Assembly: GCA_902473545.1 (NCBI GenBank)
Contig: CABRSG010000010.1
Span: 1 to 20,296, forward strand
Reading direction: 5' to 3'
Length of the DNA stretch: 20,296 bases
DNA from: an uncultured Lachnospiraceae bacterium
GTDB lineage: Bacteria; Bacillota; Clostridia; Lachnospirales; Lachnospiraceae
Below the pieces are notes generated by a model, which was not told the origin of the DNA, searched no databases, and was given only the letters and a program-made list of their open reading frames with translations. A program made the position numbers and the translations under genes. Shown here one piece after another: positions 1 through 6,176 of this stretch. Positions within the stretch are counted from its first letter, which is position 1. Every line of letters starts with the position of its first letter.

Positions 1-709
1 CGCCTGCATAGCCGTTTTTGCCCTTGACAAGCTGGTTTTTCATAATGATTCCTACGCCGATTCCGGAGTGGACACTGATATAAAGCATTTCATTGGTGCT
101 GTGACAGTGCGCCCATTCGCCGAGCGCAGAGAGGTTCGCCTCGTTTTCCATAACCACGGGCACATTGTAAATTTTCTCCAGTTCTGAAACAAAATCCACT
201 TTTTCAAATGCAGAATACGGAAGAAAGATAATTTTGTTGTGGTGGACAACGCCGTGGATGCCAAGGGCAATTCCGAGAAGCCCGTAGCGCGTCTGCGGGA
301 GCGCGCTTACTGCCCGGTCGATCTGCTGCTTTAAAAGAGGAAGCAGACGCTCCGTTTCCTTCGGGGTGGGAAACTGCGTCAGACGGCAGCTTCCGCCAAG
401 CACGTTTGCTGTCATCAGCGTGATGTTTTCCGTGGCGAGGTCGATGGCGACGATATACCCGCAGTCCTTATTGATCTTGAGAAAAATGGGGCGTCTGCCC
501 TTTCTGCCCTCCGCCGCCGGATCGCTGATCGCGGACTCAAACACGATGCCGCGGTCGAGCAGTACCTGCACGATGGCGGAAACCGTAGCCTTTGTCAGAC
601 CAAGCTCAGCGGCAATTGAGGCGCGGGAAATGGCACCATGCGTAATGATGGTGCGAATGACCGACTGCGTGTTAATGTCGCGTATGAGTTCCTGATTGCC
701 GGTAAGCAT
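1..709 (-). CDS. xylR: ROK-family transcriptional repressor, XylR type (partial)
   Basis: This is the first 236 residues of a protein that runs off the left edge of the window; the family is usually about 390 residues long. Residues about 15-60 form a winged helix-turn-helix with the typical ROK repressor pattern (SRASIAAELGLTKATVS). From about residue 80 the ROK sugar-kinase-like fold begins, with LGIALGIHGVV, the conserved ENEANLSALGEW stretch, and a Gly-rich loop (SGIGVGI) near the cut. The ATG is preceded by AAGGAG at good spacing on the minus strand. It is divergent from the isomerase/xylulokinase operon, with a XylR-like palindrome between them, so it most likely represses that operon and itself, with xylose or a related pentose as inducer. 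The C-terminal Cys zinc motif of the family would lie outside the window. ROK membership is firm; the xylose specificity is inferred from context. Confidence 0.88.
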   Translation of the reverse strand, partial: MLTGNQELIRDINTQSVIRTIITHGAISRASIAAELGLTKATVSAIVQVLLDRGIVFESAISDPAAEGRKGRRPIFLKINKDCGYIVAIDLATENITLMTANVLGGSCRLTQFPTPKETERLLPLLKQQIDRAVSALPQTRYGLLGIALGIHGVVHHNKIIFLPYSAFEKVDFVSELEKIYNVPVVMENEANLSALGEWAHCHSTNEMLYISVHSGIGVGIIMKNQLVKGKNGYAG

Positions 710-736
710 ATTTTTTCTCCTTTTTTGAAATAAGTC

Positions 737-765
737 TTGCAAAAACACGATAGATGCGTTATGAT
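737..765 (+). promoter_or_regulatory. Promoter of the xyl operon
   Basis: A -35 box TTGCAA (737-742) and a -10 box TATGAT (760-765) are separated by exactly 17 bp. Transcription would start near 772, just upstream of the palindrome at 777-801, so a bound repressor would block clearance. Confidence 0.7.
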
Positions 766-766
766 A

Positions 767-795
767 AGTATACCATAATTAGTTTAGGAAGTAAA
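767..795 (-). promoter_or_regulatory. Divergent promoter of the ROK repressor gene
   Basis: On the minus strand a -35 TTTACT (795-790) and a -10 TATACT (772-767) are 17 bp apart. The -35 box lies inside the right arm of the operator palindrome, which suggests that the repressor shuts off its own transcription. Confidence 0.55.
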
Positions 796-801
796 CTAAT
801 T
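777..801. promoter_or_regulatory. XylR-type operator palindrome
   Basis: The arms AATTAGTTTA and TAAACTAATT are perfect 10-bp inverted repeats around a 5-bp centre (GGAAG), 25 bp in all. The TTAGTTT...AAACTAA half-sites match the known Bacillus XylR operator in sequence and overall length. It sits between the divergent repressor and operon promoters. The palindrome is seen directly; its ligand is inferred. Confidence 0.85.
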
Positions 802-829
802 GTTTGGACAAAAAAGGGAGGGTTTTCAA

Positions 830-1441
830 ATGCAGATTAAGAGCGTAACAGACAGCGCTTTCCGCAAGTACGGACGGGTGTTAAGCCTGGAAGTGCCGGA
901 TCTTTTAAAGCGCCTTGCGGACACACCGCTTCCGCAGGATGTTGTTTATGTTGCATCTGCGCCGGAGCTGGAAGCATGTGCGGAATATGAGACGATCCGC
1001 GACAGCGTATACGGCGGTATGCCGATCCAGATCGGTTATTGCAACGGAAACAACCACAAATTAAACGCGGTAGAGTATCACCGCGATTCCGAGATCAACA
1101 TTCCGTTGGAAGGCGCGATTTTTATTCTCGGCTCCGAGCAGGATGTGGAGGATGACTTTACATACGATACATCAAAGATGGAAGCGTTTGAGGCGCCGGC
1201 AGGAGCAGTGCTGGAGTTTTACGGCACCACGCTTCACTATGCCCCGTGCAACGCGGTAGAAAAAGGCTTTCAGGTAGTAGTCGTTCTTCCAAAGGGAACG
1301 AACACGGAGCCGCCGGTTCTTTCCGGTAAGCTGCCGGAGGACAAGCTTCTCACCGCAAGAAACAAGTGGCTGATTGCGCACGCAGAGGGCGGCGTGGACG
1401 GCGCGTTCATCGGTCTGAAGGGTGAAAATCTGGAGGTCTGA
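830..1441 (+). CDS. DUF4867-like cupin-fold protein of the xyl operon
   Basis: This 203-residue protein resembles the uncharacterised DUF4867 family, which has a cupin-like beta-barrel. A possible metal site can be read: His76, His84 and Glu88 (the H-x3-E of cupin motif 1, followed by IPLEGAIFILG) and His136 in FYGTTLHYAP (motif 2). There is no signal peptide or membrane segment, so it is probably cytosolic. The ATG at 830 is chosen over an upstream in-frame TTG at 800 because GGGAGGG lies 7 nt before it and because the TTG is inside the operator. It is the first gene of the operon, 119 bp ahead of the isomerase. Its role is unknown; context suggests an accessory step such as anomer or sugar-acid handling, or a partner of the isomerase. 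The family call is from memory and moderately certain. Confidence 0.75.
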   Translation: MQIKSVTDSAFRKYGRVLSLEVPDLLKRLADTPLPQDVVYVASAPELEACAEYETIRDSVYGGMPIQIGYCNGNNHKLNAVEYHRDSEINIPLEGAIFILGSEQDVEDDFTYDTSKMEAFEAPAGAVLEFYGTTLHYAPCNAVEKGFQVVVVLPKGTNTEPPVLSGKLPEDKLLTARNKWLIAHAEGGVDGAFIGLKGENLEV

Positions 1442-1513
1442 ATGCGAGCGGAAGACGCGCCTGAAATAGCAGCAGTCTGTGTCCCGCTACAGGCGGAAAT
1501 CATAAGCGTACCA

Positions 1514-1528
1514 CCACAAAAAATGTGG
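1514..1528 (+). other. Small hairpin upstream of the isomerase gene
   Basis: CCACA and TGTGG form a 5-bp stem with an all-A loop in the 119-bp gap before the isomerase. There is no T-run, so it is not a terminator. It could stabilise the downstream mRNA or mark a processing site. The rest of the gap shows only the AGGAGG ribosome binding site at 1546-1551. Confidence 0.3.
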
Positions 1529-1560
1529 AAAAATAAAAAATAAACAGGAGGATACCTAAA

Positions 1561-3048
1561 ATGAACAACATGCCAGAAGTAAAAATTGGAATTGTCGCAG
1601 TCAGCCGTGACTGCTTCCCGGAATCTCTGTCCGTAAACAGAAGAAAAGCACTCGTAGAAGCTTACAAAGCAAAATATGATGAGAAGAACATTTACGAATG
1701 TCCTATCTGTATCGTTGAGAGCGAGATCCACATGGTACAGGCTCTTGAGGACATCAAGGCAGCAGGCTGTAACGCACTGGTCGTTTACCTTGGAAACTTT
1801 GGTCCGGAAATTTCCGAGACACTGCTTGCAAAACATTTCGATGGACCGAAAATGTTCATTGCAGCAGCAGAGGAAACTCAGGAAGACCTGGTTGGCGGCC
1901 GTGGTGATGCTTACTGCGGTATGCTGAATGCAAGCTACAACCTGCAGCTCCGCAATGTGGGCGGCTACTACATTCCGGAATATCCGGTCGGCGATGCTGA
2001 GGACTGCGCAGACATGATCGCAGAGTTCGTTCCGATCGCACGCGCATATGTTGCGGTAAAGGATCTGAAGATCATCAGCTTTGGTCCGCGTCCGCTCAAC
2101 TTCCTTGCATGTAACGCACCGATCAAGCAGCTCTTCAATCTTGGCGTTGAAATCGAAGAGAACTCTGAGCTTGACCTGTTCGAATCCTTCAACAAACATG
2201 CAAACGATCCGCGTATCCCGGAGGTTGTAAAGGATATGGAAGCAGAGCTTGGAGAAGGCAACATGAAGCCGGAGGTTCTGCCGAAGCTGGCTCAGTACGA
2301 GATCACGCTGCTTGACTGGGTAGAGGCGCACAAGGGCTACAGAAAATATGTTGCACTGACCACAAAATGCTGGCCGGCATTCCAGACACAGTTCGGCTTC
2401 GTTCCGTGCTACGTAAACAGCCGTCTGACAGGCCGCGGAATCCCGGTATCCTGCGAAGTGGATATCTACGGAACACTGTCCGAGTTCATCGGAACCGCAG
2501 TAAGTGACGACATCGTTACCCTGCTGGATATCAACAACACCGTTCCGAAGGATATGTACAAGGAATCTATTGAAGGCAAATACAACTACAAGCATACCGA
2601 TACCTTCATGGGCTTCCACTGCGGAAATACCAGCGCTAAGAAGCTGTCCGCATGCTCCATGAAGTATCAGATGATTATGGCAAGAACACTTCCGGAAGAG
2701 GTTACCCAGGGTACTCTTGAGGGAGACATCCAGCCGGGTGAAATCACCTTCTACCGTCTGCAGAGCACCGCAGACAACAAGCTGCGCGCTTACATCGCAG
2801 AGGGCGAGATCCTTCCGGTAGCAACACGCTCTTTCGGCGGCATCGGCGTATTCGCTATCCCGGAAATGGGCAGATTCTATCGTCATGTGCTGATCCAGGG
2901 CGGCTATCCGCATCACGGCGCAGTTGCGTTCGGACATCACGGAAAAGCGCTCTACGAAGTATTCAAGCTTCTTGGCGTAGACGTAAACGAAATCGGTTAC
3001 AACCAGCCGGCAGGCGTAAGATATCCGACAGAGAATCCGTGGGGCTAG
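1561..3048 (+). CDS. L-fucose/L-arabinose isomerase-fold sugar isomerase, probable XylA-II-type xylose isomerase
   Basis: This 495-residue protein is a cytosolic aldose-ketose isomerase of the FucI/AraA superfamily. The catalytic acid pair is recognisable: Glu299 in VSCEVDIYGT and Asp323 in LLDINN, 24 residues apart, the same spacing as Glu337/Asp361 of E. coli FucI. His353 (GFHCGN) and a His-rich C-terminal segment (YPHHGAVAFGHHG, 449-461) complete a plausible Mn-binding pocket. A strong AGGAGG lies 9 nt before the ATG. It lies between a XylR-type operator and xylulokinase, with no classical xylA in view. From memory, Clostridium acetobutylicum CAC2610, annotated fucose-isomerase-like, acts as the xylose isomerase in a similar cluster with a xylulokinase. 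D-xylose to D-xylulose is therefore the best guess; L-arabinose or another sugar cannot be excluded. Confidence 0.88.
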   Translation: MNNMPEVKIGIVAVSRDCFPESLSVNRRKALVEAYKAKYDEKNIYECPICIVESEIHMVQALEDIKAAGCNALVVYLGNFGPEISETLLAKHFDGPKMFIAAAEETQEDLVGGRGDAYCGMLNASYNLQLRNVGGYYIPEYPVGDAEDCADMIAEFVPIARAYVAVKDLKIISFGPRPLNFLACNAPIKQLFNLGVEIEENSELDLFESFNKHANDPRIPEVVKDMEAELGEGNMKPEVLPKLAQYEITLLDWVEAHKGYRKYVALTTKCWPAFQTQFGFVPCYVNSRLTGRGIPVSCEVDIYGTLSEFIGTAVSDDIVTLLDINNTVPKDMYKESIEGKYNYKHTDTFMGFHCGNTSAKKLSACSMKYQMIMARTLPEEVTQGTLEGDIQPGEITFYRLQSTADNKLRAYIAEGEILPVATRSFGGIGVFAIPEMGRFYRHVLIQGGYPHHGAVAFGHHGKALYEVFKLLGVDVNEIGYNQPAGVRYPTENPWG

Positions 3049-3183
3049 CAAGCCACGGCACGAAAAACAGAAAAAGAACGGGGGAAAGCTTGCTTTCCTC
3101 CGTGAGATTTTCTGTTTTTTCGTATCTGGCAACAGCCAGCGAACGAGCAAAAAGCGGAGCGTTTGCAAGTGCCGTGGCTTGCT
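3047..3183. repeat. 137-bp intergenic element with perfect 15-bp terminal inverted repeats
   Basis: The arms AGCAAGCCACGGCAC (3047-3061) and GTGCCGTGGCTTGCT (3169-3183) are exact reverse complements. The left arm starts inside the TAG stop of the isomerase gene. Inside lie a long hairpin (3061-3122) and a smaller one (CTGGC-AACA-GCCAG, 3125-3138). The shape is that of a small non-coding palindromic repeat, perhaps MITE-like. No copies can be sought within this window. Confidence 0.6.
3061..3122. terminator. Long hairpin with A/T flanks between isomerase and xylB
   Basis: The core stem 3078-3089 / 3092-3103 pairs over 12 positions with one G-U wobble (tip CTTG). Outside it, the A-rich 3061-3074 largely complements the T-rich 3108-3122. 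The resulting A-tract, stem, T-tract form resembles a bidirectional terminator. Inside the operon it could lower kinase expression relative to the isomerase. Confidence 0.5.
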
Positions 3184-3221
3184 CTGGAGCTCGTAAAGCT
3201 AAATGATTAAGGAGGAAAATC

Positions 3222-4694
3222 ATGTTATACATTGGCGTTGACCTTGGCACATCAGCAGTAAAGCTTCTGCTGATGGACGGCGAGGGCAAGATTCACAATA
3301 TTGTTTCAAAGGAATATCCGCTGTATTTTCCGCATCCGGGCTGGTCTGAGCAGAAGCCGGAGGACTGGTGGAACGGCGTTATGGAAGGTCTGAAGGAATT
3401 AACTGCAGACTGCGACAAGAGCCAGATCGCCGGTATCAGTTTCGGCGGACAGATGCATGGTCTGGTTGCGCTGGATGAAAACGACGACGTAATCCGTCCG
3501 GCAATCCTCTGGAACGACGGACGTACCCAGAAGCAGACCGATTATCTGAACAATGTGATCGGAAAGGATAAGCTCTCTGCGTACACCGCAAACATTGCGT
3601 TTGCAGGCTTTACCGCTCCGAAGATCCTCTGGATGAAGGAAGAGGAGCCGGAAAACTTTGCAAAAATCAAAATGATCATGCTGCCGAAGGACTACATTGC
3701 GTTCAAGCTGTCCGGCGTTTACTGTACGGATGTTTCGGATGCTTCCGGTATGCTGATCTTTGATGTAAAAAATAAATGCTGGTCGAAGGAAATGCTGGAG
3801 ATCTGCGGCATTACCGAGGCACAGGTGCCGAAGATCTTCGAGAGCTACGAGGCAGTCGGCGATATCCTTCCGGAGATCGCAGACGAGCTTGGCTTCCCGA
3901 AGAATGTAAAGATCGTGGCGGGCGCAGGCGACAACGCAGCGGCTGCAGTCGGAACCGGAACGGTTGGCGACGGCATGTGCAATATTTCTCTGGGCACCAG
4001 CGGAACGATCTTTGTATCCAGCAAGAGCTTCGGCGTGGATGAAAACAATGCGCTGCATTCCTTCGCACATTCAGACGGTCACTATCATCTGATGGGCTGT
4101 ATGCTTTCTGCTGCTTCCTGCAATAAGTGGTGGATGGATGAGATCATCGGAACGAAGGATTATTCCGCAGAACAGGCGAAGATTGAAAAGCTCGGTGAGA
4201 ATCACGTATTCTTCCTGCCGTATCTGATGGGCGAACGTTCCCCGCACAACAACCCGAATGCGAGAGGAACCTTCATCGGCATGACGATGGACACTACCCG
4301 CGCGGATATGACGCAGGCGGTTCTGGAGGGCGTGGCTTTTGCGATCCGCGATTCCTTCGAAGTGGCAAAATCACTCGGCATCAAGATCGAGCGCACGAAG
4401 ATCTGCGGCGGCGGAGCAAAGAGCCCGCTGTGGAAAAAGATCATCGCAAACGTGCTCGGCATCAAGGTGGATGTGATCGAGAGCGAAGAGGGACCGGGTT
4501 ACGGCGGAGCAATGCTTGCGGCAGTAGCCTGCGGCGAGTATGCTTCTGTGGAGGAAGCGGCTGCAAAGCTTGTGAAGGTTGTGGATACCATAGAGCCGGA
4601 GACGGAGCTGGTGGAAAAATACAACGACTGCTATGCAAAATTTGCAAAGATCTACCCGACCGTAAAAGAGCTGTTTGATACGGTAACGATTTAA
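3222..4694 (+). CDS. xylB: Xylulokinase, FGGY family
   Basis: This 490-residue kinase phosphorylates D-xylulose to D-xylulose 5-phosphate for the pentose phosphate or phosphoketolase routes. The N-terminal phosphate-binding loop is GVDLGTSAVK, followed by the XylB-like PHPGWSEQ and substrate-contacting QMHGLV and ILWNDGR. Asp237 in AGAGDNAAAAVGTG corresponds to the catalytic base Asp233 of E. coli XylB. ERSPHNNPNARG and CGGGAKSPLW are typical of FGGY C-terminal ATPase domains. Length is normal for the family. AAGGAGG precedes the ATG closely. It is the last gene of the operon; a hairpin-rich repeat separates it from the isomerase and a strong terminator follows. Confidence 0.93.
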   Translation: MLYIGVDLGTSAVKLLLMDGEGKIHNIVSKEYPLYFPHPGWSEQKPEDWWNGVMEGLKELTADCDKSQIAGISFGGQMHGLVALDENDDVIRPAILWNDGRTQKQTDYLNNVIGKDKLSAYTANIAFAGFTAPKILWMKEEEPENFAKIKMIMLPKDYIAFKLSGVYCTDVSDASGMLIFDVKNKCWSKEMLEICGITEAQVPKIFESYEAVGDILPEIADELGFPKNVKIVAGAGDNAAAAVGTGTVGDGMCNISLGTSGTIFVSSKSFGVDENNALHSFAHSDGHYHLMGCMLSAASCNKWWMDEIIGTKDYSAEQAKIEKLGENHVFFLPYLMGERSPHNNPNARGTFIGMTMDTTRADMTQAVLEGVAFAIRDSFEVAKSLGIKIERTKICGGGAKSPLWKKIIANVLGIKVDVIESEEGPGYGGAMLAAVACGEYASVEEAAAKLVKVVDTIEPETELVEKYNDCYAKFAKIYPTVKELFDTVTI

Positions 4695-4763
4695 GGGTAA
4701 CTGCGCAGCAGGCAGTCTGTGACTTGAGGGCTGAGTAGTTATATTTTATAATCCAGTAAAGTG

Positions 4764-4803
4764 AGGCATGAGACGCTTTGAAAAGGGCGTTTCGTGCCTT
4801 TTT
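4764..4803 (+). terminator. Rho-independent terminator of the xyl operon
   Basis: The 13-bp stem AGGCATGAGACGC / GCGTTTCGTGCCT contains two G-U pairs and a 10-nt loop, and is followed by TTTT. It lies 70 bp after xylB and separates it from the transporter genes. Confidence 0.85.
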
Positions 4804-4883
4804 CTGCGCTGAAAAAATGCCTGTATTTTATGACTGGGCTTCCCGTGAGCATATCACTGCTTCTTTAAATAGCACAAATCTAT

Positions 4884-4937
4884 CACAAAATAATGCTATT
4901 TTCACTGTTCTCTTGTTAAAATTCCACAAAATAATGC
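4884..4937 (+). repeat. Two 13-bp direct repeats upstream of the transporter promoter
   Basis: CACAAAATAATGC occurs exactly at 4884-4896 and 4925-4937, 41 bp apart start to start, about four helical turns. The second copy ends 22 bp before the -35 box. This arrangement suits a pair of activator sites, for example for a response regulator or AraC-type protein. No XylR-type palindrome was found here. The remainder of the 340-bp gap 4695-5035 holds only the terminator and promoter listed separately. Confidence 0.5.
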
Positions 4938-4959
4938 GGGTGTTTTTGGTTTTTGTCTA

Positions 4960-4989
4960 GTGACATACACGGTACTTTTGTGTTATAGT
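4960..4989 (+). promoter_or_regulatory. Promoter of the sugar ABC transporter operon
   Basis: The -35 GTGACA (4960-4965) and the -10 TATAGT (4984-4989) are 18 bp apart, 46 bp before the substrate-binding protein start. Confidence 0.6.
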
Positions 4990-5035
4990 CAAAATACCGA
5001 AAACGGAATAAAATTGTAAATGGAGGAAATGCAAA

Positions 5036-6088
5036 ATGAACAAAAAACTTTTAACAGCAGCTCTCGCAGCTACGATGCTGGCAGGTCTTGGACTTACCGC
5101 TGGTGCAGAAGGTGAAACGATCGGCGTTGCAATGCCGACACAGGACCTTCAGAGATGGAACCAGGACGGCGAAAACATGAAGGCTCAGCTGGAAGAGAAA
5201 GGCTACGTAGTAGACCTTCAGTATGCAGGAAATGATTCCGCTACACAGGCTTCTCAGATCGAGAACATGATCGCTAACGGCGACCAGCTCCTGGTTGTTG
5301 CTTCCATCGACGGCGACTCTCTGGGAACCGTTCTTGCACAGGCAAAAGAAGCAGGCATCCCGGTTATCGCATATGACCGTCTGATCATGAACACGGATGC
5401 AGTTTCCTACTATGCAACCTTCGATAACTATCTGGTAGGTAAGACACAGGGTGAATTCCTTGTGGAAGCGCTGGATCTGGAGAACCAGGACGGACCGTTC
5501 AACCTTGAAATGGTAACGGGCGACCCGGGCGACAACAACGTAAACTTCTTCTTCGGCGGCGCTATGGACGTTCTTCAGCCGTACATCGACGCAGGCAAGC
5601 TGGTTGTTCCGTCTGGTCAGATGACAAAAGATGAAGTAGCTACCCTCAACTGGGCAACCGACGCTGCACAGTCCAGATTTGAGAACATCCTGTCCTCCAA
5701 CTATGCAGACGGCACGACCCTTCACGCAGTGCTTGCTTCCAACGACTCCACAGCACTTGGCGTTGTGAACGCTCTGGCAGCTAACTACACTGGCGAGTAC
5801 CCGATCATCACCGGTCAGGACTGCGACATCGCAAACGTTCCGCACATCGTTGACGGCACACAGGCTATGTCCGTATTCAAGGATACCCGTGCTCTGGCAT
5901 CCAAGGTTGTTGAAATGGTTGACGCTATCATCACAGAGTCTGAGGTTCCGGTAAACGATACCGAGACATACGACAACGGCACAGGCGTTATCCCGTCTTA
6001 CCTTTGCGAGCCGACAGCAGTTACCGCTGACAACTACAAAGAGATCCTGATCGATTCCGGTTACTACACAGAGGATCAGATCCAGTAA
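5036..6088 (+). CDS. chvE: ChvE-type multiple monosaccharide ABC transporter substrate-binding protein
   Basis: This 350-residue protein is a type I periplasmic-binding-fold sugar receptor. Its match is to the ChvE/MmsA/MmsB transporter class, which takes up xylose, arabinose, glucose, galactose and similar sugars. Typical features are IGVAMPTQDLQRWNQDG at the mature N-terminus, VIAYDRLI in the ligand cleft, and the hinge-side segment AVLASNDSTALGVVNAL. The signal peptide (residues 1-24) has KK, a hydrophobic core and an A-G-A cleavage site. It lacks the lipobox cysteine expected in a monoderm: Leu18 stands where LAG would be followed by Cys. GGAGG precedes the ATG. It is the first transporter gene, and a hairpin follows before the ATPase gene. 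Confidence 0.87.
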   Translation: MNKKLLTAALAATMLAGLGLTAGAEGETIGVAMPTQDLQRWNQDGENMKAQLEEKGYVVDLQYAGNDSATQASQIENMIANGDQLLVVASIDGDSLGTVLAQAKEAGIPVIAYDRLIMNTDAVSYYATFDNYLVGKTQGEFLVEALDLENQDGPFNLEMVTGDPGDNNVNFFFGGAMDVLQPYIDAGKLVVPSGQMTKDEVATLNWATDAAQSRFENILSSNYADGTTLHAVLASNDSTALGVVNALAANYTGEYPIITGQDCDIANVPHIVDGTQAMSVFKDTRALASKVVEMVDAIITESEVPVNDTETYDNGTGVIPSYLCEPTAVTADNYKEILIDSGYYTEDQIQ

Positions 6089-6112
6089 GACATACGCAGC
6101 AGAAAGTCTTAT

Positions 6113-6142
6113 ACAGGCGGGCCCTTCGCCCGCCTGTTCTTT
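6113..6142 (+). terminator. Attenuating hairpin between binding protein and ATPase genes
   Basis: ACAGGCGGGC and GCCCGCCTGT form a perfect 10-bp GC-rich stem with a CCTTC loop, followed by the short T-rich stretch TCTTT. Such partial terminators commonly keep the binding protein in excess over the membrane complex. Confidence 0.75.
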
Positions 6143-6176
6143 AGTGATTGATAAGAAAAGTTTGGAGGGAGCAATT

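Noticed and set aside
1270..3168. A 632-codon open frame on the minus strand across the isomerase gene
   Set aside because: It lies antisense to a clearly conserved enzyme, has no recognisable domain and results from the codon bias of the real gene. Similar long antisense frames across xylB, chvE and the beta-CASP gene were rejected for the same reason.
3061..3220. Small minus-strand protein coded in the 137-bp repeat element
   Set aside because: Frames there follow the inverted repeat and run into flanking genes without a ribosome binding site; short proteins annotated from such repeats are probably artefacts.
4778..4960. 60-codon open frame between xylB and chvE
   Set aside because: It starts within the xyl terminator hairpin, has no ribosome binding site and spans the direct repeats.
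4695..5035. A second XylR-type operator before the transporter
   Set aside because: No TTAGTTT/AAACTAA palindrome is present in this gap.
6144..6176. GTG start 11 codons upstream for the ATPase gene
   Set aside because: No ribosome binding site precedes it, and the extension covers the good GGAGGGA site that serves the TTG at 6177.
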